A DNA stretch of 64,000 nucleotides from VFJZ01 sp046598415 (GCA_046598415.1 JBKJIG010000084.1:124001-188000), one strand, 5' to 3'; positions 7,461 through 14,970 are shown, counted from the first letter of the stretch. Notes: a model not told the origin generated them from the sequence alone. Numbers and translations: made by a program.

Positions 7461-8102
7461 ATGTCGCAGCCAGCCCCCCTCGGCACCGCCGAACCCGATC
7501 CCGTTTCGTCGTGCGACCTCGTCGCCATCGGAGACTCGGTCGATGTCACGGCCGGCCTCGTCTGCACGCGCGGGGTGATCGTCGGGATCGGTCCCACCCG
7601 CCTCACGATCTCCCTTGCCGGCGCCATCGAGCCCGACGTGATCACCTTCTCGCTCACCCGCACCGATCATGACGGTGCCGCGTGGAGCGCCGAGTGCCCG
7701 GGCCATGTGCTCGTCGGCGCCCGCCGTCTCGAGATCACGGAACGCGTCGGCTGGATCGCCGTCGATCGCCGGTCGGCCCGTGTCCACGCCGACCGTCGCT
7801 CGGTGCACGCCGAGTGGGAGGAGGGCCGGGCGAAGCAGCAGCTGCGCGGCCTCGTCGCGATGGACGTCTCGTCGTCGGGCTGCCGGCTGTCCGGCATCGG
7901 CTCGCCGCCGCCCAGCGGCGCGAACCTGCGCCTCGACATCTCGGGCACGACGTACGGCGAGTCGCAGTGGCTCTCCGCCCAGGTGATGCGCGTCGAGACC
8001 TCGGCCTTCGGCCGCTACCTGCTCGGCCTGCGGTTCGAGCTGGAGACGCCCGATGACTACGCCCGGGTGCTCGCCTGGCGCGAGGCATCGCTGCGCAGGT
8101 AG
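7461..8102 (+). CDS. PilZ domain (cyclic di-GMP receptor) protein
   Basis: A 213-residue protein with an N-terminal YcgR-N-like beta domain (about residues 20-95) and a C-terminal PilZ domain. The two c-di-GMP signatures are present: RRSAR (R-x-x-x-R) near residues 101-105 and DVSSSG (D-x-S-x-x-G) near 135-140, about 27 residues apart as usual. Binding competence is therefore likely. The effector output is unknown and no flagellar or pilus genes are nearby. The HD-GYP phosphodiesterase at 24.8 kb is a candidate enzyme of the same signalling network. The ATG at 7461 was chosen because the preceding frame has no better start. Confidence 0.82.
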   Translation: MSQPAPLGTAEPDPVSSCDLVAIGDSVDVTAGLVCTRGVIVGIGPTRLTISLAGAIEPDVITFSLTRTDHDGAAWSAECPGHVLVGARRLEITERVGWIAVDRRSARVHADRRSVHAEWEEGRAKQQLRGLVAMDVSSSGCRLSGIGSPPPSGANLRLDISGTTYGESQWLSAQVMRVETSAFGRYLLGLRFELETPDDYARVLAWREASLRR

Positions 8103-8127
8103 TGCACGCGGCCGCCTGATCTTCGGG

Positions 8128-8133
8128 TAGGCT
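8128..8133 (+). promoter_or_regulatory. Candidate -10 box (TAGGCT) of the rpmG-secE-nusG operon
   Basis: TAGGCT lies 80 bases upstream of the rpmG start in the gap after the PilZ gene. This would give a leader of about 75 bases ending in a good Shine-Dalgarno sequence (GAAGGAG). The -35 is not clear. Confidence 0.35.
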
Positions 8134-8213
8134 TCGACCGCTGGCCGGCGCCCCGTCGGCTAGTGATGTCTGCCCCGAGGCAGGCGTCGGTATCCGAGCG
8201 AAGGAGCGGCATT

Positions 8214-8378
8214 GTGGCGAAGCCCGGTGCCCGCGTCGCGGTGACGCTCGCCTGCACAGACTGCAAGCGACGCAATTACCAGACGAAGAAGTCAAAGCGC
8301 AATACGCCCGATCGGATGGAGCTCGCGAAGTTCTGTTCGACCTGTGGCAAGCACACGGCCCACCGGGAGACCCGGTAG
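8214..8378 (+). CDS. rpmG: 50S ribosomal protein L33 (zinc-binding form)
   Basis: A 54-residue L33 with two intact CxxC pairs (C14/C17 and C41/C44), the zinc-containing form. The GTG start at 8214 lies six bases after GAAGGAG. It heads the operon with secE only seven bases downstream; there is no tRNA-Trp in between, unlike many bacteria. Confidence 0.93.
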   Translation: MAKPGARVAVTLACTDCKRRNYQTKKSKRNTPDRMELAKFCSTCGKHTAHRETR

Positions 8379-8385
8379 GCATCTC

Positions 8386-8700
8386 GTGGCGATCGATGAC
8401 GAGACGGCATCCGGCGAGCAGCCGGCCGACCCGCCCCGTTCGGCTGCCGCTGCGCGCCGGGCGGCGCGCGGCGCAGCCTCCGAGCACGAGGTTTCGCGTA
8501 CGACCCGCGGTGGTCCGATGCAGTTCGTCCGCGAGTGCATCGCCGAGCTTCGCCGGGTGGCGTGGCCCGACCGCGCGCACCTCTGGCAGGCGACCGCGGT
8601 GGTCATCGTTGCCGTCGTGATCGTCGGCACCTACCTGTACGCGCTCGACTCCGTCTTCAAGCCCCTTGCCGGCTGGATTGCCGGCAAGCAGGCTGGCTGA
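8386..8700 (+). CDS. secE: Preprotein translocase subunit SecE
   Basis: A 104-residue SecE of the short, single-span type. The conserved amphipathic segment ELRRVAWPDRAHLW comes just before one membrane helix (VVIVAVVIVGTYLYALDSVF). About 55 polar, alanine-rich residues precede it, longer than in minimal SecE proteins. It completes the SecYEG channel with SecY (53.1 kb). The GTG at 8386 is the most plausible start because it fits the short gap after rpmG, although a later start would also keep the core. Confidence 0.9.
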   Translation: MAIDDETASGEQPADPPRSAAAARRAARGAASEHEVSRTTRGGPMQFVRECIAELRRVAWPDRAHLWQATAVVIVAVVIVGTYLYALDSVFKPLAGWIAGKQAG

Positions 8701-8727
8701 GCCAGCAACTCCCTGTAAAGAAGGCAC

Positions 8728-9285
8728 ATGTTCCGCTGGTACGTCGTCAACACTTACTCCGGGCACGAGAAGAAGGTTCAGACCAATCTCGAGCACCGGC
8801 GCAAGTCCATGAACCAGGAGCACACCATCCGCCGGATCGTCGTTCCGACGGAGATGCAGGTGGAGACCAAGGACGGCCAGAAGGTCCAGGTCGAGAAGCG
8901 GGTCCTTCCGGGGTATGTACTGGTGCAGATGGACGCCAACGCCGAGACGGTGTCGCTGGTGCGCAACACGCCGGGCGTCACGGGCTTCGTCGGCATGAGC
9001 GGCGGAGGCGGCGGTGCCACGCACATGCCGGTGCCGCTGACGCAGACCGAGGTCGACTCGATTCTGCACACGGCCGCCGCGGCCGGTGCCGAGGTCAAGC
9101 CCAAGGCGCGGGCCGAGTTCACGCTCGGTCAGCCCGTCAAGATCACGTCCGGCCCGCTGTCCGATTTCGACGGTGAGATCATCGAGATCAACCACGAGGC
9201 CGGCAAGCTCAAGGTGCACGTCAGCATCTTCGAGCGCCAGGTGCCCGTCGAGCTGAAGTTCGACGAGGTCAAGAAGCTGGACTGA
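8728..9285 (+). CDS. nusG: Transcription termination/antitermination factor NusG
   Basis: A 185-residue NusG. The NGN domain begins FRWYVVNTYSGHEKKV and includes LPGYVLVQM. A glycine-rich linker (GMSGGGGGATHMPV) near residues 90-103 leads to the KOW domain (GQPVKITSGPLSDFDGEI). It binds the RpoC clamp helices and couples RNA polymerase to the ribosome or Rho. It stands in the conserved secE-nusG-rplK order with a purine-rich ribosome binding site (AAGAAGG). Confidence 0.96.
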   Translation: MFRWYVVNTYSGHEKKVQTNLEHRRKSMNQEHTIRRIVVPTEMQVETKDGQKVQVEKRVLPGYVLVQMDANAETVSLVRNTPGVTGFVGMSGGGGGATHMPVPLTQTEVDSILHTAAAAGAEVKPKARAEFTLGQPVKITSGPLSDFDGEIIEINHEAGKLKVHVSIFERQVPVELKFDEVKKLD

Positions 9286-9339
9286 GTCCAGCCCGATGTG
9301 GGAGCCGGCGACCCCGGCGTTTGCACCACGAGGAGATCC

Positions 9340-9768
9340 ATGGCCAAGAAGGTCGTCAAGATCATCAAGCTCCAGATTCCCGCCGGGCAGGCGAACCCTG
9401 CCCCGCCGGTCGGCCCTGCGCTCGGCCAGCACGGCGTGAACATCATGGAGTTCTGCAAGTCGTTCAACGCCGCCACCAGCGGGGGGCAGCAGGGCCGGGT
9501 CACGCCCGTCGAGATCTCGGTCTTCGAGGACCGCACGTTCACGTTCATCACGAAGACGCCGCCTGCGGCCGTCCTCATCAAGGAGGCGCTCGGCATCACC
9601 AGCGGCTCCGACGTGCCGAACAAGAACAAGGTCGGCACCCTGTCCAAGGACCAGCTGCGCTCGATCGCCGAGCTGAAGCTGGAGGACCTGAACGCGAACG
9701 ACGTCGACGCCGCGATGCAGATCATCGCCGGCACCGCCCGCTCGATGGGCGTGGAGGTCGCGCGATGA
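9340..9768 (+). CDS. rplK: 50S ribosomal protein L11
   Basis: A 142-residue L11 of standard length, with KLQIPAGQANPAPPVGPALG at the N-terminus and the rRNA-binding C-terminal domain (NKVGTLSKDQLRSIAELK). The ATG at 9340 follows AGGAG. The TGA stop overlaps the ATG of the first copy of the 83-base element rather than rplA directly; the rplA start lies 79 bases beyond the rplK stop. Confidence 0.97.
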   Translation: MAKKVVKIIKLQIPAGQANPAPPVGPALGQHGVNIMEFCKSFNAATSGGQQGRVTPVEISVFEDRTFTFITKTPPAAVLIKEALGITSGSDVPNKNKVGTLSKDQLRSIAELKLEDLNANDVDAAMQIIAGTARSMGVEVAR

Positions 9769-9851
9769 GCACGCAACGGTGGGAGCGGAGCGAGCACCCT
9801 TGCGGGCGGTTGCGAACGACGTGCAAGACTCGGAACGGGGGCACGTCGTGA
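9765..9851 (+). repeat. 83-bp gene-junction element, copy A (28-codon frame between rplK and rplA)
   Basis: An unbroken 28-codon frame runs from ATG 9765, overlapping the rplK stop as ATGA, to TGA 9849-9851, overlapping the rplA GTG as GTGA. The peptide starts MSTQRWERSEHPC and ends RNGGTS, with cysteines at 13 and 20. It differs from the copy at 54410 at 12 of 87 positions with no insertions or deletions. Hairpin I pairs GCACGCAA with TTGCGGGC (one mismatch). Hairpin II pairs CGACGTGC (9817-9824) with GCACGTCG (9841-9848), which includes the first base of the rplA start. TGAGC occurs at both borders. No good Shine-Dalgarno sequence precedes rplA, so its translation probably depends on this frame. 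Whether the peptide itself has a function is unknown. Confidence 0.8.
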
Positions 9852-10561
9852 GCGGGAAGAAGATGAAGGCCGCGAAGTCGCAGGTCGACCGCATGAAGGT
9901 CTACCAGCCGCGTGAGGCCGTCACGCTCCTGAAGGAGCTCGAGACCGCGAAGTTCGACGAGACCGTCGAGGTCCACTTCCGCCTCGGCGTCAACGTCCGC
10001 CACGCCGACCAGCAGCTGCGCGGCACGATCATGCTGCCGCACGGGACGGGCCGCACCGCCCGCGTCGCCGTGTTCGCCCAGGGCGACAAGGCGAAGGAAG
10101 CCGAGGAGGCCGGAGCCGACTTCGTCGGTGCCGACGACCTCGCGACCAAGATCCAGGAGGGCTGGACCGACTTCGACGTCGCCATCGCGACGCCCGACAT
10201 GATGGTCGTCGTCGGCCGGCTCGGGCGCATCCTCGGCCCGCAGGGCAAGATGCCGAACCCGAAGACGGGCACCGTCACGATGGACGTGGCGAAGGCCGTC
10301 GAGGAGGTCAAGGCGGGCAAGATCGAGTACCGCACCGACCGCTCGGGCATCGTGCACATCCCGATCGGCAAGAAGTCGTTCGAGCTGCCGTCGCTGATCG
10401 CGAACTACGGCGCCGTGCTCGAGGAGATCCTGCGCGTCAAACCGTCGTCCGCGAAGGGACGCTACATCAAGAGCATCACGCTCGCCTCGACGATGGGCCC
10501 CGGGGTCAAGGTCGACTCCGGCCGCGTCCGCGACCTGATGGAGGACTCGGCCCAGAGCTGA
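9848..10561 (+). CDS. rplA: 50S ribosomal protein L1
   Basis: A 237-residue L1. The two-domain fold is recognised by MKVYQPREAVTLLKEL at the start, the domain II core (RLGRILGPQGKMPNPKTGTV) and the C-terminal return to domain I (GRYIKSITLASTMGPGVKVD). L1 shapes the E-site stalk and represses its own mRNA in many bacteria. The GTG at 9848 is coupled through GTGA to the frame of the junction element. Without the element, rplA would start directly on the rplK stop. Confidence 0.96.
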   Translation: MSGKKMKAAKSQVDRMKVYQPREAVTLLKELETAKFDETVEVHFRLGVNVRHADQQLRGTIMLPHGTGRTARVAVFAQGDKAKEAEEAGADFVGADDLATKIQEGWTDFDVAIATPDMMVVVGRLGRILGPQGKMPNPKTGTVTMDVAKAVEEVKAGKIEYRTDRSGIVHIPIGKKSFELPSLIANYGAVLEEILRVKPSSAKGRYIKSITLASTMGPGVKVDSGRVRDLMEDSAQS

Positions 10562-10574
10562 GCCCACGCAACAT

Positions 10575-10700
10575 TTCAACCGCGCTCGTCGCCCGAGACC
10601 GCCGGCAGTCGATAAGACCGGCGCAGGTGGCGCGCCGGTACCACCCGGGACTCCCCTGTTCCGTGTCGTGCCTGCGCCCGCCGTGATCCGGCGGGCGCTC
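10575..10700 (+). ncRNA. L10 leader (ribosomal protein L10 binding element)
   Basis: The 165-base gap between rplA and rplJ holds a structured leader in the position and with the look of the L10 leader family. GAGACCGCCGGCAGTC resembles the conserved kink-turn region. A perfect eight-pair hairpin ACCGGCGC/GCGCCGGT (10617-10624 with 10632-10639) follows, then a 10-pair attenuator-like stem. In known cases the L10(L12) complex binds this RNA and represses rplJL. Exact boundaries are approximate and a covariance search was not possible here. Confidence 0.65.
10674..10698 (+). terminator. Attenuator-like stem-loop before rplJ
   Basis: GCGCCCGCCG (10674-10683) pairs perfectly with CGGCGGGCGC (10689-10698) across a five-base loop. 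No U-tract follows (TCGTCGTATA), so any termination would be partial. It lies just upstream of the strong rplJ ribosome binding site GGAGGAGG and could take part in L10 autoregulation. Confidence 0.45.
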
Positions 10701-10726
10701 GTCGTATACGGAGGAGGTGAATTCCA

Positions 10727-11254
10727 TTGCTCAAGTCCCAGAAGGCAGAGATCATCGCGCGGCTCGAGGACGAGATCCGCGAGTCGTCCGCGCTGATCGT
10801 CGCCGACTACCGCGGGTTGTCCGTCGCGGCGATCACGTCGGTCCGCACGGGCCTGCGCCCGCTCGACGCGACGTTCCGCGTCTCGAAGAACACGCTCACC
10901 CGCATCGCCGCCGAGCGCGCCGGTAACGAGGGCCTCGTCGGCATGCTGACCGGTCCGAGCGCCATCGCGTTCTGCAAGGGCGACCCGGCAGCCGTCGCGA
11001 AGAAGCTGTCAGACCTCGCTCGCGAGAACCGCATCCTGCGCCTCAAGGGCGCCGTCGTCGAGGGTCAGACCCTGGACGAGGAAGGCGTCAAGCGCCTTGC
11101 CACCCTGCCGTCGCGCGAGGTGCTGAACGGCCAGGTCGTCAGCGTCATCGCGGCACCGCTGCAGACGTTCGTGAACGTGCTCGCGGCCGCACCGCGCGAG
11201 TTCGTCGTCGTGCTCGACCAGATCATCCAGAAGAAGCAGGCGGAAGCCGCCTAG
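10727..11254 (+). CDS. rplJ: 50S ribosomal protein L10
   Basis: A 175-residue L10 that anchors the L7/L12 stalk to 23S rRNA. The conserved start (SQKAEIIARLEDEI), the ALIVADYRGLSV strand and the C-terminal helix that carries L12 dimers (AAAPREFVVVLDQIIQKK) are all present. The start is TTG at 10727, placed by GGAGGAGG a few bases upstream; no ATG fits. It is preceded by the L10 leader and followed by rplL after 25 bases. Confidence 0.96.
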   Translation: MLKSQKAEIIARLEDEIRESSALIVADYRGLSVAAITSVRTGLRPLDATFRVSKNTLTRIAAERAGNEGLVGMLTGPSAIAFCKGDPAAVAKKLSDLARENRILRLKGAVVEGQTLDEEGVKRLATLPSREVLNGQVVSVIAAPLQTFVNVLAAAPREFVVVLDQIIQKKQAEAA

Positions 11255-11279
11255 GCAACCGCAGGAACAGGAGTTCACC

Positions 11280-11669
11280 ATGGCAGTTGATGTCGAAAAG
11301 GTCGTTGGCCAGCTCTCCGAGCTGACCGTGCTCGAGCTCGTCTCCCTCAAGGAGGCCCTCGAGGAGAAGTGGGGCGTCTCGGCTGCGGCCGCACCCGTCG
11401 CCGTGGCCGCACCCGCCGCCGGTGGCGGCGGTGGCGCCGAGGAGGCCGTCGAGGAGAAGACGTCGTTCGACGTCTGGATCATCGAGGCCGGCAGCTCGAA
11501 GATCCCGGTCATCAAGGTGATCCGCTCGGCCACCGGCCTGGGTCTCAAGGAGGCCAAGGACGTCGCCGACGCCGCTCCGAAGGCCGTCAAGGAGGGTCTC
11601 TCGAAGGACGACTCCGACGCGCTCAAGAAGGAGCTCGAGGAGGCCGGCGCCACCGTCGAGGTCCGCTAG
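11280..11669 (+). CDS. rplL: 50S ribosomal protein L7/L12
   Basis: A 129-residue L7/L12 with N-terminal dimerisation helices (VGQLSELTVLELVSLKEALE), an alanine/glycine-rich hinge near residues 35-52, and the factor-binding C-terminal domain (KIPVIKVIRSATGLGLKEAK). AGGAG precedes the ATG. A strong terminator follows, so the ribosomal operon ends here and does not read directly into rpoB. Confidence 0.97.
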   Translation: MAVDVEKVVGQLSELTVLELVSLKEALEEKWGVSAAAAPVAVAAPAAGGGGGAEEAVEEKTSFDVWIIEAGSSKIPVIKVIRSATGLGLKEAKDVADAAPKAVKEGLSKDDSDALKKELEEAGATVEVR

Positions 11670-11701
11670 AGCGCCTGCGGCGTTCATCTCGAAGGTCGTG
11701 T

Positions 11702-11727
11702 GGAGGGCCCCCGCCGTGGGGCCCTCC
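11702..11727 (+). terminator. Intrinsic-type terminator after rplL
   Basis: GGAGGGCCCC (11702-11711) pairs perfectly with GGGGCCCTCC (11718-11727) over a six-base loop, 32 bases after the rplL stop. The downstream bases (GCCGTCCTCGG) are not U-rich, as often in GC-rich actinobacteria. Confidence 0.7.
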
Positions 11728-11742
11728 GCCGTCCTCGGTGGC

Positions 11743-11748
11743 TACGCT
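11743..11748 (+). promoter_or_regulatory. Candidate -10 box (TACGCT) of the DUF2142-like gene pair
   Basis: TACGCT lies 15 bases past the rplL terminator. Start of transcription near 11755 would give a leader of nearly 190 bases containing three consecutive perfect hairpins before the first gene at 11943. Confidence 0.4.
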
Positions 11749-11783
11749 CTAGTGGCGCGAGTCAGAAGTTCGCGGGCAGCTCA

Positions 11784-11866
11784 GTGCCGCGAAGCCGGCA
11801 CCTGGTTCCCCACCGGGGAGCCCGGTGGGCTGCGTCCCGAACCCTCGGGCAGGCGTCCCGCCTGCC
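11784..11866 (+). ncRNA. Structured leader with three consecutive hairpins, unknown class
   Basis: Three perfect stem-loops follow each other in the 5' leader of the membrane-protein operon. The first is GTGCCG/CGGCAC (11784-11801). The second is CCCACCGGG/CCCGGTGGG with a GAG loop (11809-11829). The third is GGCAGGCG/CGCCTGCC with a TCC loop (11848-11866). The spacing and loop sizes match no riboswitch class I recognise. It may be an attenuator or protein-binding leader, or simply GC-rich sequence with chance stems. Confidence 0.4.
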
Positions 11867-11942
11867 TCTCGGGCCCGCTCCTTGCCAGACTTGTTCGCGA
11901 CGCTGACCTGCCAATGAACTTCCGACTCACGACCCGAGAACC

Positions 11943-13322
11943 GTGACCGCCTGGGCCAAGCGACGTCGAGGGCCGCTCGCGATCACGCTGGCGTTCCTCG
12001 TGCTCGGGATGATGAACCTCATCCTGGTGCCGCCGTTCGTGCCGCGCGACGAGTCGTCGCACGTCACGTACGCCCTGGCGATCGCCGACGGCCGTTTCCC
12101 CCGCATCGACGACGTCAACCCGGCCGGGGCGATTCCGGGGCTGGAGCCGTTCAAGACCTGGACGGCCAACCACCCGCCCCTGTTCTACGTGCTCAGCGCC
12201 GTCCCGTTGGAGGCCGGCAAGGCGATCGACGAGCCCGTGCTCGGGCTGCGCGGCATGCGCCTGCTGAACCTGCTGTTCGGCGCCGTCGGCGTCTACCTGG
12301 CGGGCTCGCTCGGCGCGCTGCTGCTGCCGCGACGGCCCGAGGCGCCGACGCTCGCGGCAGCCGGCCTCGGCCTCGCCGGCGCGGTCGCCAACAACCTGGC
12401 GATCGCCTACAACGACGGCCTTGGCATCGCCGCGGCGATCGCCCTGCTGGTCGTCGGCCTGAGGATCTTGCGCGACGGTCCGTCCCGGCGCCTGCTGGTG
12501 GCGCTGGCGCTGCTCGCCGCCGTCGGCAGCCTGGCGCGGTTCACCGTCTTCCTGGCGATCGGGTTCGCGGCGCTGCTCGCGGCGGGCGGCGTCTACCTGC
12601 ACCGCCCGGCCCGCCGCCTGCTCGCCGCCGGCGCCGTGTTCTGCCTGCCGTTCGCCGCGGCGGCGGTCGCGTCGGGCTGGTGGTACATCCGCAACCGGCG
12701 CGAGTACGGCTCGTTCACGGGCACGAGCTTCATCATCCAGATGCAGGGGCGAGGGGCGCACGCTGGCTACCTCGAGCTGCTCCAGACGCCGTGGTTCTGG
12801 CGCAAGATGCACTCCGACATCTGGGGCGCCTTCGCGCGCTCCGGGTCGCTCGCCGGCTGGCCGCGCGAGATCCCCGAGACGGTGACCGTGATCGGCTGCT
12901 GCTGCCTGCTGATCGCACTCGTGCGCTGGTGGCGCTCGGGCCACCCGCCGCCCGACCTGCGCGACACGATCGCGTGGACGCTGCTCGGCCTGTTCGCGAT
13001 CGCCAGCGTGTGGCAGATCGTCAAGTTCTACACGACGGGCGGCAACGCCCATGTGCGCTACCTGTTCGCGGCGCTGCCGGTGGCCGGCGCGCTCGGCACG
13101 ATCGCCTTCCGCGTGTTCCCCGGCAACCGCCGCAACACCATCACGATCATCGTCGTCGGCGGTGCGATGGTGCTCGACTTCTACCTGCTGCGCCGCTTCT
13201 GCAACGAGTTCAACCCGGGTGCCGACACGGGGCCGGTCGGCATCGTCGGTGCGGTGCTGCTGGCGGGCGCGTTCGTCATGGTGGCCCGCGAGCTGCGCCG
13301 GATCGCACCCGGGAGCGGCTGA
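11943..13322 (+). CDS. Multi-spanning membrane protein, GT-C/DUF2142-like (first of two)
   Basis: A 459-residue integral membrane protein with about ten hydrophobic segments. After the first helix an extracytoplasmic loop begins with PPFVPRDESSHVTYALA. The acidic pair followed by histidine is typical of GT-C glycosyltransferases (GT39/DUF2142-like) that use polyprenyl-linked sugars. NHPPLFY, shared with that superfamily, follows near residue 77. No substrate can be named. The GTG at 11943 lacks a clear Shine-Dalgarno sequence. The next gene is a diverged paralogue starting within its stop codon. It probably adds sugar to a cell-envelope polymer or protein. Confidence 0.7.
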   Translation: MTAWAKRRRGPLAITLAFLVLGMMNLILVPPFVPRDESSHVTYALAIADGRFPRIDDVNPAGAIPGLEPFKTWTANHPPLFYVLSAVPLEAGKAIDEPVLGLRGMRLLNLLFGAVGVYLAGSLGALLLPRRPEAPTLAAAGLGLAGAVANNLAIAYNDGLGIAAAIALLVVGLRILRDGPSRRLLVALALLAAVGSLARFTVFLAIGFAALLAAGGVYLHRPARRLLAAGAVFCLPFAAAAVASGWWYIRNRREYGSFTGTSFIIQMQGRGAHAGYLELLQTPWFWRKMHSDIWGAFARSGSLAGWPREIPETVTVIGCCCLLIALVRWWRSGHPPPDLRDTIAWTLLGLFAIASVWQIVKFYTTGGNAHVRYLFAALPVAGALGTIAFRVFPGNRRNTITIIVVGGAMVLDFYLLRRFCNEFNPGADTGPVGIVGAVLLAGAFVMVARELRRIAPGSG

Positions 13323-14650
13323 TGCCGCGGGCCGGCGTCCTCGCCGTCGCCGGGGCGACGCTGGCGCTGGCGCTGGCGAACGCGCTGGCGACGCCGCCGT
13401 TCACCGGCAACGACGAGGCCGCGCACATCTCCTACGCCCTGGCGGTGGCCGACGGCCGCCTGCCGGTGGTCACGGACCGGACACCGGACGGCGTCATCCC
13501 CGGCCTGCCGCCGGGCCGGCTGCTGTACACGGCGAACCACCCGCCGCTCTACTACGCCCTCGTCGGGCCGGGCGTGAAGGCGCTGGCGGACTCGGGCCGG
13601 CCGCTGGGCGGGCTGCGCCTGGCCCGCGTGGTGAACGCGCTGCTCTCGGCCCTCGCGGTGCTGGCCGTGGGGTCGCTGACGGCGCGGCTGGTTCCCGGTC
13701 GCCGGCGCGCTCCGGTGATCGCGGCGGCGGTGGCGGGCCTCGTGCCCGCCTACGGGTTCGTGGCCGGGTTCGCGTATAACGACGGCCTCGCGCTGGCTGC
13801 CGCGGCGGGGCTGCTGGCGGTGTCGCTCGCCGTCCACCGCGACGGCACCAGCCGCCGGCGGCTGGTGCTGGTGGCGGCCCTCGCCGCCGTCGCCGCGCTC
13901 GCGCGGGTGTCGGCGCTGCCCGCCGTCCTGGCCGCCGCCGTCCTGTGCGCCACCGGGCGCCGCCGGCGCGACGGCCTCGTGCCCCTGGTCGCCGCCGCAG
14001 TCGCCGCAGGCTGGTTCTACGTCCGCAACACGTCGCGCTACGGCGACCCGACGGGCGGTGGCTACCTGCTCGACCTGCTCGACCGCCCGCGGCGCTCCTC
14101 GCTGGTGGGCGTCACGCTCGACCCGTCCTTCTGGTCGCACATCACGACCGACGCGTGGGGGCGGTTCGCCGCCCTGCCGGGGCCGCTCGAGCCGCTGCTC
14201 GCCGCGGCCGCCACCGCGTGCCTGGTCTGGCAGGTGCGGCGCACGCCGACCGTGCCGTGGCTCGTGCTGACCGGCTACGCGGTGCTGGTGGTCGCGGCCG
14301 TGGTGCGATTCCACGCCGCGGGCGGTAGCGCCCACGGGCGCTACCTGTACCCGCTGCTCGTCGTCGCGGGTGCGGCGGTCGGCGCCACGGCGGCCGGCCT
14401 GCGGGTGGCAGCGGCGATCGGCGTGATGGGGCTCGTCGTCGCGTGCGTTGTGCACCTGCACGGCGTCCTCGAGCGCTACGTGCACGTGCCGGGACGCGCC
14501 TACGGCGATCTCGAGGCGACGGCCCTGCGTCAGGCGGGCGTGCCCGCACCGACGGTCGTGCTGGCGCTGCTGGCCGTCGCGCTGGCGGCCTGTACCGCCG
14601 TCACGGTTCGCGAGCTGCTCGCGCGCCCGGGCACCGCCGTGAGCCACTAG
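13322..14650 (+). CDS. Multi-spanning membrane protein, GT-C/DUF2142-like (second of two)
   Basis: A 442-residue paralogue of the preceding protein. It keeps the loop motif (TPPFTGNDEAAHISYALAVA), the NHPPLYYAL stretch, the AYNDG motif in a later helix and GSAHGRYLYPL near the C-terminal third, with about ten membrane segments. The ATG overlaps the upstream stop as TGATG, so the two are translationally coupled and may form a complex or act in sequence. The low-complexity Ala/Val/Leu/Arg composition reflects GC-rich membrane coding. The final TAG doubles as the start of a -10 box for the next gene. Confidence 0.7.
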   Translation: MPRAGVLAVAGATLALALANALATPPFTGNDEAAHISYALAVADGRLPVVTDRTPDGVIPGLPPGRLLYTANHPPLYYALVGPGVKALADSGRPLGGLRLARVVNALLSALAVLAVGSLTARLVPGRRRAPVIAAAVAGLVPAYGFVAGFAYNDGLALAAAAGLLAVSLAVHRDGTSRRRLVLVAALAAVAALARVSALPAVLAAAVLCATGRRRRDGLVPLVAAAVAAGWFYVRNTSRYGDPTGGGYLLDLLDRPRRSSLVGVTLDPSFWSHITTDAWGRFAALPGPLEPLLAAAATACLVWQVRRTPTVPWLVLTGYAVLVVAAVVRFHAAGGSAHGRYLYPLLVVAGAAVGATAAGLRVAAAIGVMGLVVACVVHLHGVLERYVHVPGRAYGDLEATALRQAGVPAPTVVLALLAVALAACTAVTVRELLARPGTAVSH

Positions 14651-14653
14651 GCT
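14648..14653 (+). promoter_or_regulatory. Candidate -10 box (TAGGCT) of the NIPSNAP gene
   Basis: TAGGCT begins with the stop codon of the upstream membrane-protein gene and ends six bases before the ATG at 14660. A leaderless transcript is implied. Confidence 0.4.
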
Positions 14654-14659
14654 GCCGCC

Positions 14660-14962
14660 ATGTCTCGCCGCTCCCAGCTCCGCATCTACACCATCGAGCC
14701 CGCCACCGCCGACGAGTTCCTGAAGCTCTTCTACCAGCACATCGCGCCGCTGCGCGAGCAGCACGGGTTCTCGATCGACTGGAGCTACCTGAGCGAGGAC
14801 CGCGGCCGGTTCGTGTGGATGACGTCGCACGACTGTCCCGACGGGTGGGAGGCGGCCGAGTCGACGTACTACGCCTCCCCCCAGCGCGCCGCGCTGCCGT
14901 TCGCGCCCGGCGACTACATCTCGGGACACGACGTCTCGATGGTGCGGCCGGTCGGCCCCTGA
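14660..14962 (+). CDS. NIPSNAP-like dimeric alpha/beta-barrel protein
   Basis: A 100-residue protein with the start RIYTIEPATADEFLKLFYQH, a central IDWSYLSEDRGRFVWM strand region and a YYASPQRAAL helix. This is the ferredoxin-like layout of NIPSNAP and related stress-responsive barrel proteins. No catalytic residues are recognised. It converges on the toxin-antitoxin pair, ending eight bases from the toxin stop. Confidence 0.65.
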   Translation: MSRRSQLRIYTIEPATADEFLKLFYQHIAPLREQHGFSIDWSYLSEDRGRFVWMTSHDCPDGWEAAESTYYASPQRAALPFAPGDYISGHDVSMVRPVGP

Positions 14963-14970
14963 TCGTCGCG

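Noticed and set aside
8379..8385. Possible tRNA-Trp between rpmG and secE, as in many bacteria
   Set aside because: The gap is only seven bases; no tRNA can fit.
10559..10573. TGAGCCCACGCAAC at the rplA stop resembles the left end of the 83-bp element
   Set aside because: Only about a dozen bases match, with two extra bases inside, and neither hairpin nor frame follows. It is most likely chance or at best an unrecognisable remnant.
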